A DNA stretch of 48,155 nucleotides, taken from NCBI GenBank assembly GCA_017409405.1, contig JAFQSU010000071.1:1-48155 (forward strand). Direction: 5' to 3'. The translations under genes and the position numbers were made by a program. The notes under the pieces are model-generated. The model saw only the letters and a list, made by a program, of their open reading frames with translations. It was not told where the DNA came from and ran no database searches. Origin of the DNA: Oscillospiraceae bacterium. GTDB taxonomy: Bacteria > Bacillota > Clostridia > Oscillospirales > JAAYXM01. This document shows positions 7,936 through 15,050 of the stretch, piece after piece (the stretch's first letter is position 1; each line of letters starts with the position of its first letter).

Positions 7936-8817
7936 TTATAAATCAACGCCGAGGAACTGCTTTGCGAGTATTCCGACTACAAACGAAATAACGGCAACAC
8001 TTATACTTATAAACGACATTTCCAGAAATCTCGGTCTGAACTTTTCGCCCTGTGCCACGGAAATGTAGTATGTAAATCCTGCAATTATCAGAATAACCGC
8101 GGCTATCATCATAAACAGTGCCGTAAGGTAACGGCTGTTGTCCATAAGCAAATACGGGGTTATCAGCACCGCTACGGTTATCAGATATGCAATCCCCGTA
8201 TAGCAGCAGGATTTAAAAGCATCACTTCTTCCCTCACTCTTTGCGGCAAGAAATTCACTTGATGCCATTGAAAACGTCGCTGAAATACCCATAATAAGTC
8301 CGGAGAGAGCAATGAGTCTCGTATTCTGCATAGCAAAGGTAAAGCCCGCAAGCGAGCCGGTAAGCTCGACTAACGCATCGTTCATTCCGAGAACCATACT
8401 GCCTACATAGTGCAAGCTTTCTTCGTCAAGCATTGAAAGCAGAGCCTCCTCGTGCTCTTTTTCCTGCTCTCTTATGAGTATGCTCTCCTCGATTTCTCCG
8501 GCTATAATGTCGTATTCCTTCTGTGCGGCTTCTTCACCGTTTTCCATAAGCTTAACGGCAAAGGTGAAGCCTAAAATTCTCGCTATCAGCTTGTATTTGA
8601 AAACCTTCAGGCGTTCGGGCTTCATTTCCGTATCGGTATACTTTTTCCATATTTCATAGTGAGCATGCTCCTCTGCGGAAAGACGGAGCAAGGTCGCTTT
8701 ATTCTCCTCACCTTTTGCAAAGCGAGCTATTTCTTTATAAATAACACTTTCCGTCAGCTCATTTTGCTGCATTTTTTTGATTATACTCAAAGCTTTGTCG
8801 GATATTTTGGGGGTCAT
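7936..8817 (-). CDS. Ferritin-like (rubrerythrin) domain fused to VIT1/CCC1-type membrane transporter
   Basis: The 293-residue protein starts at ATG 8817; the in-frame start at 8871 precedes the AGAGGTGAT site. The N-terminal 135 residues form a four-helix ferritin-like domain. Carboxylate and His ligands are seen around ELTES/KEIARF and AEEHAHY, and again in EKEHEEAL and EESLHY. From about 140 on there are five hydrophobic helices. The first carries the VIT1/CCC1 signature GMNDALVELTGSLAGF. The plan matches MbfA-type membrane ferritins, which export iron or manganese. The family link is clear, but metal and direction are inferred. It follows ispH-rpsA by 71 bases and is followed by a strong terminator. 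Confidence 0.85.
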   Translation of the reverse strand: MTPKISDKALSIIKKMQQNELTESVIYKEIARFAKGEENKATLLRLSAEEHAHYEIWKKYTDTEMKPERLKVFKYKLIARILGFTFAVKLMENGEEAAQKEYDIIAGEIEESILIREQEKEHEEALLSMLDEESLHYVGSMVLGMNDALVELTGSLAGFTFAMQNTRLIALSGLIMGISATFSMASSEFLAAKSEGRSDAFKSCCYTGIAYLITVAVLITPYLLMDNSRYLTALFMMIAAVILIIAGFTYYISVAQGEKFRPRFLEMSFISISVAVISFVVGILAKQFLGVDL

Positions 8818-8845
8818 ATGTATCACCTCTGAAATGAAATAGCAC

Positions 8846-8878
8846 AACAGCCCTGCTCGTTTTACAAGCAAGGCTGTT
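8846..8878 (-). terminator. Hairpin after ispH-rpsA, possible weak terminator
   Basis: The seven-base arms AACAGCC/GGCTGTT extend with G-U pairs towards a short loop. No T run follows on either strand, so it may stabilise the mRNA 3' end or terminate only partly. Confidence 0.4.
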
Positions 8879-8888
8879 ATTGTTCGGA

Positions 8889-10922
8889 TTATTCAGCAGC
8901 TTCTTCTGCAGACTCTTCCGGGAGAATGTCAACTTCTTCGCCGGATGTTGCTACAACTGCATCTGCCTCGTCAGCCGGAGCTTCTTCTGCGTCCTCTGCC
9001 GGAGCTTCTTCTCCGGGGATGAGAGCACGAATGGAAAGAGAAACCTTCTTGTTCTCTTCGTCTACGGCAGTAATCTTTGCTTCAACCTCGTCGCCCTCTT
9101 TAAGAACATCAGCAGGCTTTGCAATGTGTGTATTTGTGATCTGGGAAATATGGATAAGACCGTCAACGCCCGGGACAATCTCTGCAAATGCACCAAACGG
9201 CATAAGCTTTACGATTTTGACCTTAGCTGTATCGTCTACACTGTAAGCAGACATAAACTTTGTCCACGGGTTGTCTTCTTCTTTTCTGTAGCCGAGGGAG
9301 ATTTTCTTCTTCTCTGCATCGAGTGCGAGAACGAAAACATCAACCTCCTGGCCTTCCTTGAACATTTCGGACGGATGACCGATGCGTGTCCATGACATTT
9401 CGGAAATGTGAACCATACCGTCAACACCGCCGATGTCAACAAATGCGCCGTAGGAAGTAAGTGAACGGACAACACCCTTATATGCCTTACCGACCTCAAT
9501 GTCAGCCCAGACACGCTCAGAAGCTGCGCGACGTGCCTCAAACTCTACCTCACGGATAGAGCCGACAATGCGACGGCGAGCGCGGTTGACCTCTTTAATC
9601 TTAAGCTGAACCTTCTTCTTGAGAAGCTCAGACATCTCTGCATTTCTCGGGAGACCTGTCTGTGATGCCGGAACAAATACATGAAGACCGCGAACCGAGA
9701 CGATAACGCCGCCTGCATTTACATCAATAACAGTACCTTCAACTGTTGTCTTGTCCTGACGGGCAAGCTCAACATCGTCCCAACCCTTTATAGCGTCAAG
9801 GCGCTTCTTGGAAAGAGTGATAATACCCTCTACGTCGTTTACGCGGATAACAGAGCATTCGATTTCATCGCCGACCTTGTACTTGTCAGCAGCATCTGCA
9901 TCGTCGCCGATTTCTGAATACGGAATATATCCGGCGTATTTTGCGCCAAGGTCTACCTGTACATCAGACGGTGTAATAGCTGTTATTACGCCGACAACCT
10001 TATCTCCATTATTAAAAGTTTTGAGAGAACCAAGCAGCATTTCCTCAAAAGATTCTCCCTCAAAGTTCTTGATTTCTTCGCTCATCTTGCCTTTTACCTC
10101 CTTAATTATCCAATCAGGTGTAGATGCACCTGCCGTAATTCCTATGTTTTCAGCACCTGAAATGCTTTCAAGATCAATCTCGTCTGCATTCTCGACACGG
10201 ATAACCTTCGGACATACGGAACGGCATATCTCAACAAGCTCCTGAGTATTTGAGCTTGTCCTGTCCCCGATTACAACCATAACGTCTGACATCGAAGCAA
10301 GGCGTGCAGCCTCGGTCTGTCGTTTATCGGTTGCGAGACATATTGTATCAAATATTTCGCAATTTGTACACACTTTTTTTAAATTTTTTACGCAACTTTC
10401 CCAAATTTTTCTTCCGACGGTAGTTTGGGAAACGGCGCAAACACGCATCGTTGCAAGCTCTGCGCGGTTTTTCAGAAGCTCTGACATTTCTTCTTCCGAA
10501 CCGACAATTTCTGCTTTTTCACACTGTCCGGCAATGCCGAGCACCTCGGGATGCGACCTTTTTCCGACAATTATCACCTGATAACCCTGCTCGGATTTTT
10601 CACGGACAATTTTGTGAATACGCATAACATACGGGCATGTCGCATCTGAATATTTTATTCCGCGCATGTCAAGCTCGTCATACACGCTTCTGGCAACTCC
10701 GTGCGAGCGTATGACCGCAAGTGAGCCCACCGGCACATCTGCCGCGGTATTGACACTCGGCACACCGAGCCTTTTCAGGTGGTCAACAACATGAGCATTG
10801 TGGATTATCGGACCTATCGTGCATGCGCGCACTCCGTCACGGCCGAGCTTTTCGGCAATATCAACAGCCCTGCGTACACCAAAGCAAAAGCCTGCGGTTT
10901 CTGCAACCGTAATCTTTGCCAC
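8889..10922 (-). CDS. ispH: IspH - ribosomal protein S1 fusion
   Basis: This single 677-residue frame joins two functions. Residues 1-280 are 4-hydroxy-3-methylbut-2-enyl diphosphate reductase, the last MEP-pathway step. Its three [4Fe-4S] cysteines are visible in AGFCFGV, DATCPYV and DTICLAT. Residues 285-640 contain four S1 RNA-binding repeats (for example GVVRSLTSYGAFVDIGGVDG), followed by an acidic Ala/Glu tail. Such fusions are known in Clostridia. The start is GTG at 10922, sharing one base with the plsC stop (TAGTG), so translation is probably coupled. It is the last gene of the trmB-to-rpsA operon. The fusion is in frame with no sign of a sequencing error. Confidence 0.95.
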   Translation of the reverse strand: MAKITVAETAGFCFGVRRAVDIAEKLGRDGVRACTIGPIIHNAHVVDHLKRLGVPSVNTAADVPVGSLAVIRSHGVARSVYDELDMRGIKYSDATCPYVMRIHKIVREKSEQGYQVIIVGKRSHPEVLGIAGQCEKAEIVGSEEEMSELLKNRAELATMRVCAVSQTTVGRKIWESCVKNLKKVCTNCEIFDTICLATDKRQTEAARLASMSDVMVVIGDRTSSNTQELVEICRSVCPKVIRVENADEIDLESISGAENIGITAGASTPDWIIKEVKGKMSEEIKNFEGESFEEMLLGSLKTFNNGDKVVGVITAITPSDVQVDLGAKYAGYIPYSEIGDDADAADKYKVGDEIECSVIRVNDVEGIITLSKKRLDAIKGWDDVELARQDKTTVEGTVIDVNAGGVIVSVRGLHVFVPASQTGLPRNAEMSELLKKKVQLKIKEVNRARRRIVGSIREVEFEARRAASERVWADIEVGKAYKGVVRSLTSYGAFVDIGGVDGMVHISEMSWTRIGHPSEMFKEGQEVDVFVLALDAEKKKISLGYRKEEDNPWTKFMSAYSVDDTAKVKIVKLMPFGAFAEIVPGVDGLIHISQITNTHIAKPADVLKEGDEVEAKITAVDEENKKVSLSIRALIPGEEAPAEDAEEAPADEADAVVATSGEEVDILPEESAEEAAE

Positions 10923-11515
10923 TAAGCTTCACCGCCGTTTCCGAGTCTCAGAATCTCACCGAACACCGTTTCTACAACAGTTTTATACTTTGCGCTGCCG
11001 CTGCCCTCAAAGGAAGCTGTTTCAATCGGTTTTCCTATAATAATTTCAACCTTGCCGAAAAGACGTTTTTTATCCGATATATAAACCGGAAGCATTGAGA
11101 CTTTTGCACGGCAGGCTATCATCGCCGCACCCGTCTTTGCCGCCGATGCATCCGCATCTGTATGCACGCGCGTTCCCTCAGGGAAAATCATCACCTTTTT
11201 GCCGTCCGAAAGTCTTGAGATGGCATCGCGGAGAGTTGATATATCCGTAGAGCCGCGATTGACAGGTATTGCACCGAGAGCCCGAAGCACAGCGCCTATA
11301 ACCGGAACACGGAAAAGCTCTGCCTTTGCCATAAAAGACATAAGCTCTTTTTTACCAAAGGTTATACACAAAAAGATGGGGTCAAGAAGTGATGTGTGGT
11401 TTGCACACACGACGGTCGCACCGTCGGGGATGTTTTCTTTCCCCGTCACCTTTATTCTGTACACCAGCTTAAAAAGCGGAGCGAGAACTGTGTATAAAAT
11501 TTTATAAATCCGCAT
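10922..11515 (-). CDS. plsC: 1-acyl-sn-glycerol-3-phosphate acyltransferase
   Basis: It transfers an acyl chain to lysophosphatidic acid to make phosphatidic acid at the membrane. The protein has 197 residues. The NHX4D motif (NHTSLLDP, about residue 40) and the FPEGTR motif are both present, with a basic/hydrophobic N-terminus that anchors it at the membrane. I chose ATG at 11515; a GTG six bases upstream is possible but leaves only four bases after AAAGG. It overlaps the 3' end of cmk by 14 bases and the start of ispH by one. The cmk-plsC-ispH order recurs in Clostridia. Confidence 0.92.
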   Translation of the reverse strand: MRIYKILYTVLAPLFKLVYRIKVTGKENIPDGATVVCANHTSLLDPIFLCITFGKKELMSFMAKAELFRVPVIGAVLRALGAIPVNRGSTDISTLRDAISRLSDGKKVMIFPEGTRVHTDADASAAKTGAAMIACRAKVSMLPVYISDKKRLFGKVEIIIGKPIETASFEGSGSAKYKTVVETVFGEILRLGNGGEA

Positions 11516-12188
11516 ATGCACTCAACCTTTCAGAGATAATGTCTTTTATGATTTTTACGCTTTCCTCAAGTGTGTTTCCCGTGGTGTCAACCTTTATTGC
11601 ATCAGGTGCCGGAACAAGCGGAGCAACAGCACGGCTTGAATCCTGCCTGTCACGTTCACGCATGTCGGCCAAAACTTTTTCAAAGCCAACGTCCTGTCCC
11701 TTTAACATGAGCTCTTCATATCTGCGACGGGCACGGTCCTCATCGGTTGCAGTAAGAAATATTTTGATCTGTGCATCAGGCAGAACAACCGTACCGATAT
11801 CACGTCCGTCCATAATAACACTTCCGCGCATAGCAAACTCACGTTGCATATCAAGCAGAAAAGCACGTACTGCAGGAATTGCCGATACATCAGAAGCATA
11901 CTTTGATATAATGTGCTCACGAATAGCGCCCGTAACATCCTCTCCGTTAAGATAAAGACACTGAATGCCGTTTTCGTGCCGGATTTCTATGTTTATGTTT
12001 TTAAGTGCATCACTTACAGAATCCGCATCACAAGGGTTAATACCGTTGCGGAAGGCATATACGCCCACGGTTCTGTATATTGCGCCGGTATCGACATATG
12101 TAAAGCCAAACTCCTTTGCAACCATTTTGGATATGGTACTCTTCCCCGCTCCGCTCGGTCCGTCAATTGCCACTGCAACTTTCTTCAT
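11502..12188 (-). CDS. cmk: Cytidylate kinase
   Basis: It phosphorylates CMP and dCMP with ATP. The 228 residues from ATG 12188 open with MKKVAVAIDGPSGAGKST, containing the P-loop. The conserved DGRDIGTVVLPDA block lies near residue 100, and an RRYEE...RDRQDS lid follows. The GTG at 12197 lies in the ribosome binding site (AAGAGGTG) and is rejected. The gene lies 12 bases downstream of the flavoprotein gene and overlaps plsC. Confidence 0.96.
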   Translation of the reverse strand: MKKVAVAIDGPSGAGKSTISKMVAKEFGFTYVDTGAIYRTVGVYAFRNGINPCDADSVSDALKNINIEIRHENGIQCLYLNGEDVTGAIREHIISKYASDVSAIPAVRAFLLDMQREFAMRGSVIMDGRDIGTVVLPDAQIKIFLTATDEDRARRRYEELMLKGQDVGFEKVLADMRERDRQDSSRAVAPLVPAPDAIKVDTTGNTLEESVKIIKDIISERLSAYADL

Positions 12189-12200
12189 ATATTCCACCTC

Positions 12201-13436
12201 TTATATTTCCTGTGCCGCATACATACCTGCCGAGTATGCGCTTGACCATGCTATCTGGAGGTTAAAGCCTCCGGTATACGCATCAACATCAAGCACTTCT
12301 CCTGCAAAATACAGTCCATGCACAATTTTGGATTCCATTGTTTTGGGGTTTATCTCTTTGACATTTACTCCGCCGGAAGTTATTATTGCCTCCGAAACAG
12401 GGCGTTTCCCGTCAATGTCAATTCTTAGCTCTTTCAGTGTGTCACGAAGACATCTGCGCATTTCTCGGGTCATTGCATTAGCTTTCGTTTCTCCGTCAAT
12501 ACCTGCCTTTTTGAGCACAATATTTATCATTCTTGCCGGCAAAAGACCTCGCAAGAGATTTTGAATATCTTTGTTTTTCTTTTCTTCAACGTCACGCAAA
12601 ATCCGTTCTTCGAGCTTCTCGTGAAGAAGCCCCGGCTTTAAGTCGAGACATACATGATATCTTTCGTTTTCAAAATCACGCATATGGGCACTCGCCGACA
12701 AAGCAAGCGGACCGCTTATGCCGAAATGGGTAAAAAGCATTTCCCCAAGCTCTGAAAAAAGGACCTTTCCCTGAGCATTTTTCGCTGTGAGCGTTATGTT
12801 TTTCAGCGTAAGGCCCTGTGCACTTTTGCACAAGTCCGTTTCTCCGACAAGCGGCACGAGTGATCCTTGCGGCTCCGTAACCGTATGTCCGCACTCACGG
12901 GCAAAGGCATATCCGTCACCTGTTGAACCCGTAAGCGGATACGAAACGCCGCCGGTTGCGACAATAACCGAATCGCAGCTAAATTCTCCGGAAACAGTCT
13001 TTACGCCGCATACGTTTCCGTTTTCTGTCTTGATTTGAACCACGGTATCATGAATGATTTTTGCACCGTTCATTTTGGCAAAGCGTACAAGGGCGTCCGT
13101 TATATCATGGGCATTGTCGGACTCGGGAAAAACCCGATATCCGCGCTCTGTCTTCAGCATTACCCCAAGATTTTCAAAAAATGCCATTGTATCCTGCGGT
13201 GAAAAGGCCGAAAAGGCACTGTACATGAAGCGCGAATTTTTCGGAATGTTTTTCATAAGCTCATCTGCATCACAGTTGTTCGTGACGTTACATCTTCCCT
13301 TGCCTGTTATATTCAGTTTTTTGCCCGGCTGAGGATTCTTTTCTATCAGAACAACTTCAGCACCTAACTTCCCGGCAACGCCTGCAGCCATAAGCCCTGC
13401 CGCACCTGCGCCTATTATTATAACCTTTTTACTCAT
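12201..13436 (-). CDS. HI0933/YhiN-family FAD-dependent oxidoreductase (BaiN-like)
   Basis: This is a flavoprotein of unknown physiological substrate, 411 residues. The dinucleotide-binding motif GAGAAGLMAAG is at the N-terminus. The family hallmark GKGRCNVTN follows at about residue 45, and a second FAD block ending in GGFNLQIAWSSAYSAG is near the C-terminus. Translation probably starts at the ATG at 13436, whose first eight bases overlap the stop of the upstream regulator gene (ATGAGTAA). There is no good separate ribosome binding site, so the two should be coupled. The HI0933-cmk neighbourhood recurs in Clostridia. Confidence 0.9.
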   Translation of the reverse strand: MSKKVIIIGAGAAGLMAAGVAGKLGAEVVLIEKNPQPGKKLNITGKGRCNVTNNCDADELMKNIPKNSRFMYSAFSAFSPQDTMAFFENLGVMLKTERGYRVFPESDNAHDITDALVRFAKMNGAKIIHDTVVQIKTENGNVCGVKTVSGEFSCDSVIVATGGVSYPLTGSTGDGYAFARECGHTVTEPQGSLVPLVGETDLCKSAQGLTLKNITLTAKNAQGKVLFSELGEMLFTHFGISGPLALSASAHMRDFENERYHVCLDLKPGLLHEKLEERILRDVEEKKNKDIQNLLRGLLPARMINIVLKKAGIDGETKANAMTREMRRCLRDTLKELRIDIDGKRPVSEAIITSGGVNVKEINPKTMESKIVHGLYFAGEVLDVDAYTGGFNLQIAWSSAYSAGMYAAQEI

Positions 13437-14289
13437 TGTCCGATTTTTCGTACACGTTGTACTCATCCCAGATTGCTTCAAGGCTTGACAACGTATTTAC
13501 GACCTCATTTTCTTTTTTTATACTCAGAGCTGCAATAATTGCATTTATCAGTGAAAGCGGTGCTACAAGAGAGTCCGCAAACGAGACCATGCCGCTTCGT
13601 GCAGTCATCTTATAGTCTGCATATTGGCAGAGCGGAGAACTTTCCGTATCTGTAATGGCAATTACCTTTGCACCCTTGCTGTGTGCATACTTCATCGCCT
13701 TAAGCGTGCGCTTTGAATATCTCGGAAAGCTTACCCCGATGAACGCATCTTCCCCGGAAACTCTCAGAATCTGTTCAAATACCTCACTGCCGCTTATCGT
13801 GCTTATTACATGAACATTTGGAACAATATGATTTAAATAGAACCCCAAAAACTGCGCAAGAGCACTTGATGCACGTATCCCTATGATGTAAATATTGTGT
13901 GCGGACAATATGCATTCTATGACCTTATTAAACTCATCACGGTCTATTGTATCTATTGTAGCAAGTATGTTCTCTGCATCGGCACGAAGAACCGAATCAA
14001 CAACATCTGCGCGGATTTTATCTCCGGTAATTTCAATCCGCTGTGTTGCCGTGAGCTTGTTTTTTATAACATTCTGCAGTTCTCTCTGCATTGCAGGATA
14101 TCCGTCATATCCAAGCTCAGCGGCAAAGCGCACAACCGTGGATTCGCTTGCCCCGGTCTTTGCCGAGAGCTTTGCCGCGGTCATAAATGCCGCTTTATCA
14201 TAGTTTTTGAGGATATACTCCGCTATCAGTCTTTGCGTTTTGGAGTACGTTGAAAGGTCATCCTCCAAGCGCTTCAGTATGTTTTTCAC
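13429..14289 (-). CDS. MurR/RpiR-family transcriptional regulator
   Basis: The 286-residue protein has an N-terminal RpiR-type helix-turn-helix (about 1-77; recognition segment around GASESTVVRFAAELGY) and a C-terminal SIS phosphosugar-binding domain (about 105-240; IYIIGIRASSALAQF and IGVSFPRYSKRT). Members usually sense phosphosugars. No sugar genes are adjacent, so its ligand is unknown. I chose GTG at 14289, eight bases after GAGG; the GTG at 14298 lies inside that site. It sits ten bases after trmB and overlaps the flavoprotein gene, so it is part of a housekeeping operon. Confidence 0.9.
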   Translation of the reverse strand: MKNILKRLEDDLSTYSKTQRLIAEYILKNYDKAAFMTAAKLSAKTGASESTVVRFAAELGYDGYPAMQRELQNVIKNKLTATQRIEITGDKIRADVVDSVLRADAENILATIDTIDRDEFNKVIECILSAHNIYIIGIRASSALAQFLGFYLNHIVPNVHVISTISGSEVFEQILRVSGEDAFIGVSFPRYSKRTLKAMKYAHSKGAKVIAITDTESSPLCQYADYKMTARSGMVSFADSLVAPLSLINAIIAALSIKKENEVVNTLSSLEAIWDEYNVYEKSDNE

Positions 14290-14299
14290 GCAACGCACC

Positions 14300-14929
14300 T
14301 CACTTATAGGCTTCTACTCTGTATATGTTCATTCCCTGCTCCATAAACCTTGCCTCATATTCCGTAACCACATTGTCTATGCCGCTTGACGCAAGGTCAA
14401 AGGTTATGTTGCGAAGCTTCAGTCCGTATTCTGCCATGGAGTTTAAGGAAAACTCAAAAAGACCCGAATTGTCAGTCTTGAAGAATATGAACCCGTCATC
14501 TGAGAGAACCTCGTCATAAAGAGCAAGGAAATCGCCGTGAGTAAGTCTTCTCTTCGCCTGCTTCTTCTTCGGCCACGGGTCACTGAAGTTTAAATATATT
14601 CCGTCTATTTCGTTTTTGTCAAAGACCTCACAAAGAAGGGCGGCATCAATGTCTGAAAACTGAATGTTTTCAATCCCCTGCTCCATGGTCTTTTCCGCCG
14701 CCATGACAAGGGCACCCTGCTCACGCTCTATACCTACAAAAAGCGTATCCGGTGCTTTTTTTGCACTTTCGGTAATAAAGCGACCCTTGCCGCACCCTAT
14801 TTCGATATATATTTTATCAAATCCGAATCTTTGCTTCCACTCACCCTTTAACTGTCTTGGGTCTGACGGCATAACAGCGCCGCATTTTGCAAGGCGTTTA
14901 TCAAGATTCGGTTTTTTTCTCATTCGCAA
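14300..14929 (-). CDS. trmB: tRNA (guanine-N7-)-methyltransferase
   Basis: It methylates G46 in the variable loop of tRNAs with SAM. The 209-residue form starts with TTG at 14929 to give MRMRKKPNLDKRL, the usual family N-terminus. ATG at 14923 is the alternative. The longer in-frame start at 14995 would overlap the promoter -35. The SAM motif IEIGCGKGRFI and the signature FSDPWPKKKQAKRRL (NFPDPWPKK in most homologues) are present. It is the first gene of the operon running to ispH-rpsA. Confidence 0.94.
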   Translation of the reverse strand: MRMRKKPNLDKRLAKCGAVMPSDPRQLKGEWKQRFGFDKIYIEIGCGKGRFITESAKKAPDTLFVGIEREQGALVMAAEKTMEQGIENIQFSDIDAALLCEVFDKNEIDGIYLNFSDPWPKKKQAKRRLTHGDFLALYDEVLSDDGFIFFKTDNSGLFEFSLNSMAEYGLKLRNITFDLASSGIDNVVTEYEARFMEQGMNIYRVEAYK

Positions 14930-14966
14930 GTTGCCACACTCTCCCACACTAATATATAACACACGT

Positions 14967-14995
14967 ATTTTATCACATTTTCGTTTCCGTTTCAA
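14967..14995 (-). promoter_or_regulatory. Sigma-A promoter of the trmB operon
   Basis: The minus strand has -35 TTGAAA (14995-14990), a 17-base spacer and -10 TAAAAT (14972-14967), about 40 bases upstream of the chosen trmB start. It is the only good promoter seen before ispH-rpsA, which suggests one transcript of six genes. Confidence 0.7.
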
Positions 14996-15014
14996 TATTT
15001 TTATATAAACAAAA

Positions 15015-15044
15015 GGACTGCAGAAAAATAACCTTTCTGCAGCC
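15015..15044 (-). terminator. Rho-independent terminator after the heparinase-like gene
   Basis: GGCTGCAGAAA pairs with TTTCTGCAGTCC around a seven-base loop. TTTTGTTT follows on the minus strand. It lies seven bases after the stop at 15051. Confidence 0.8.
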
Positions 15045-15050
15045 CCTTAT

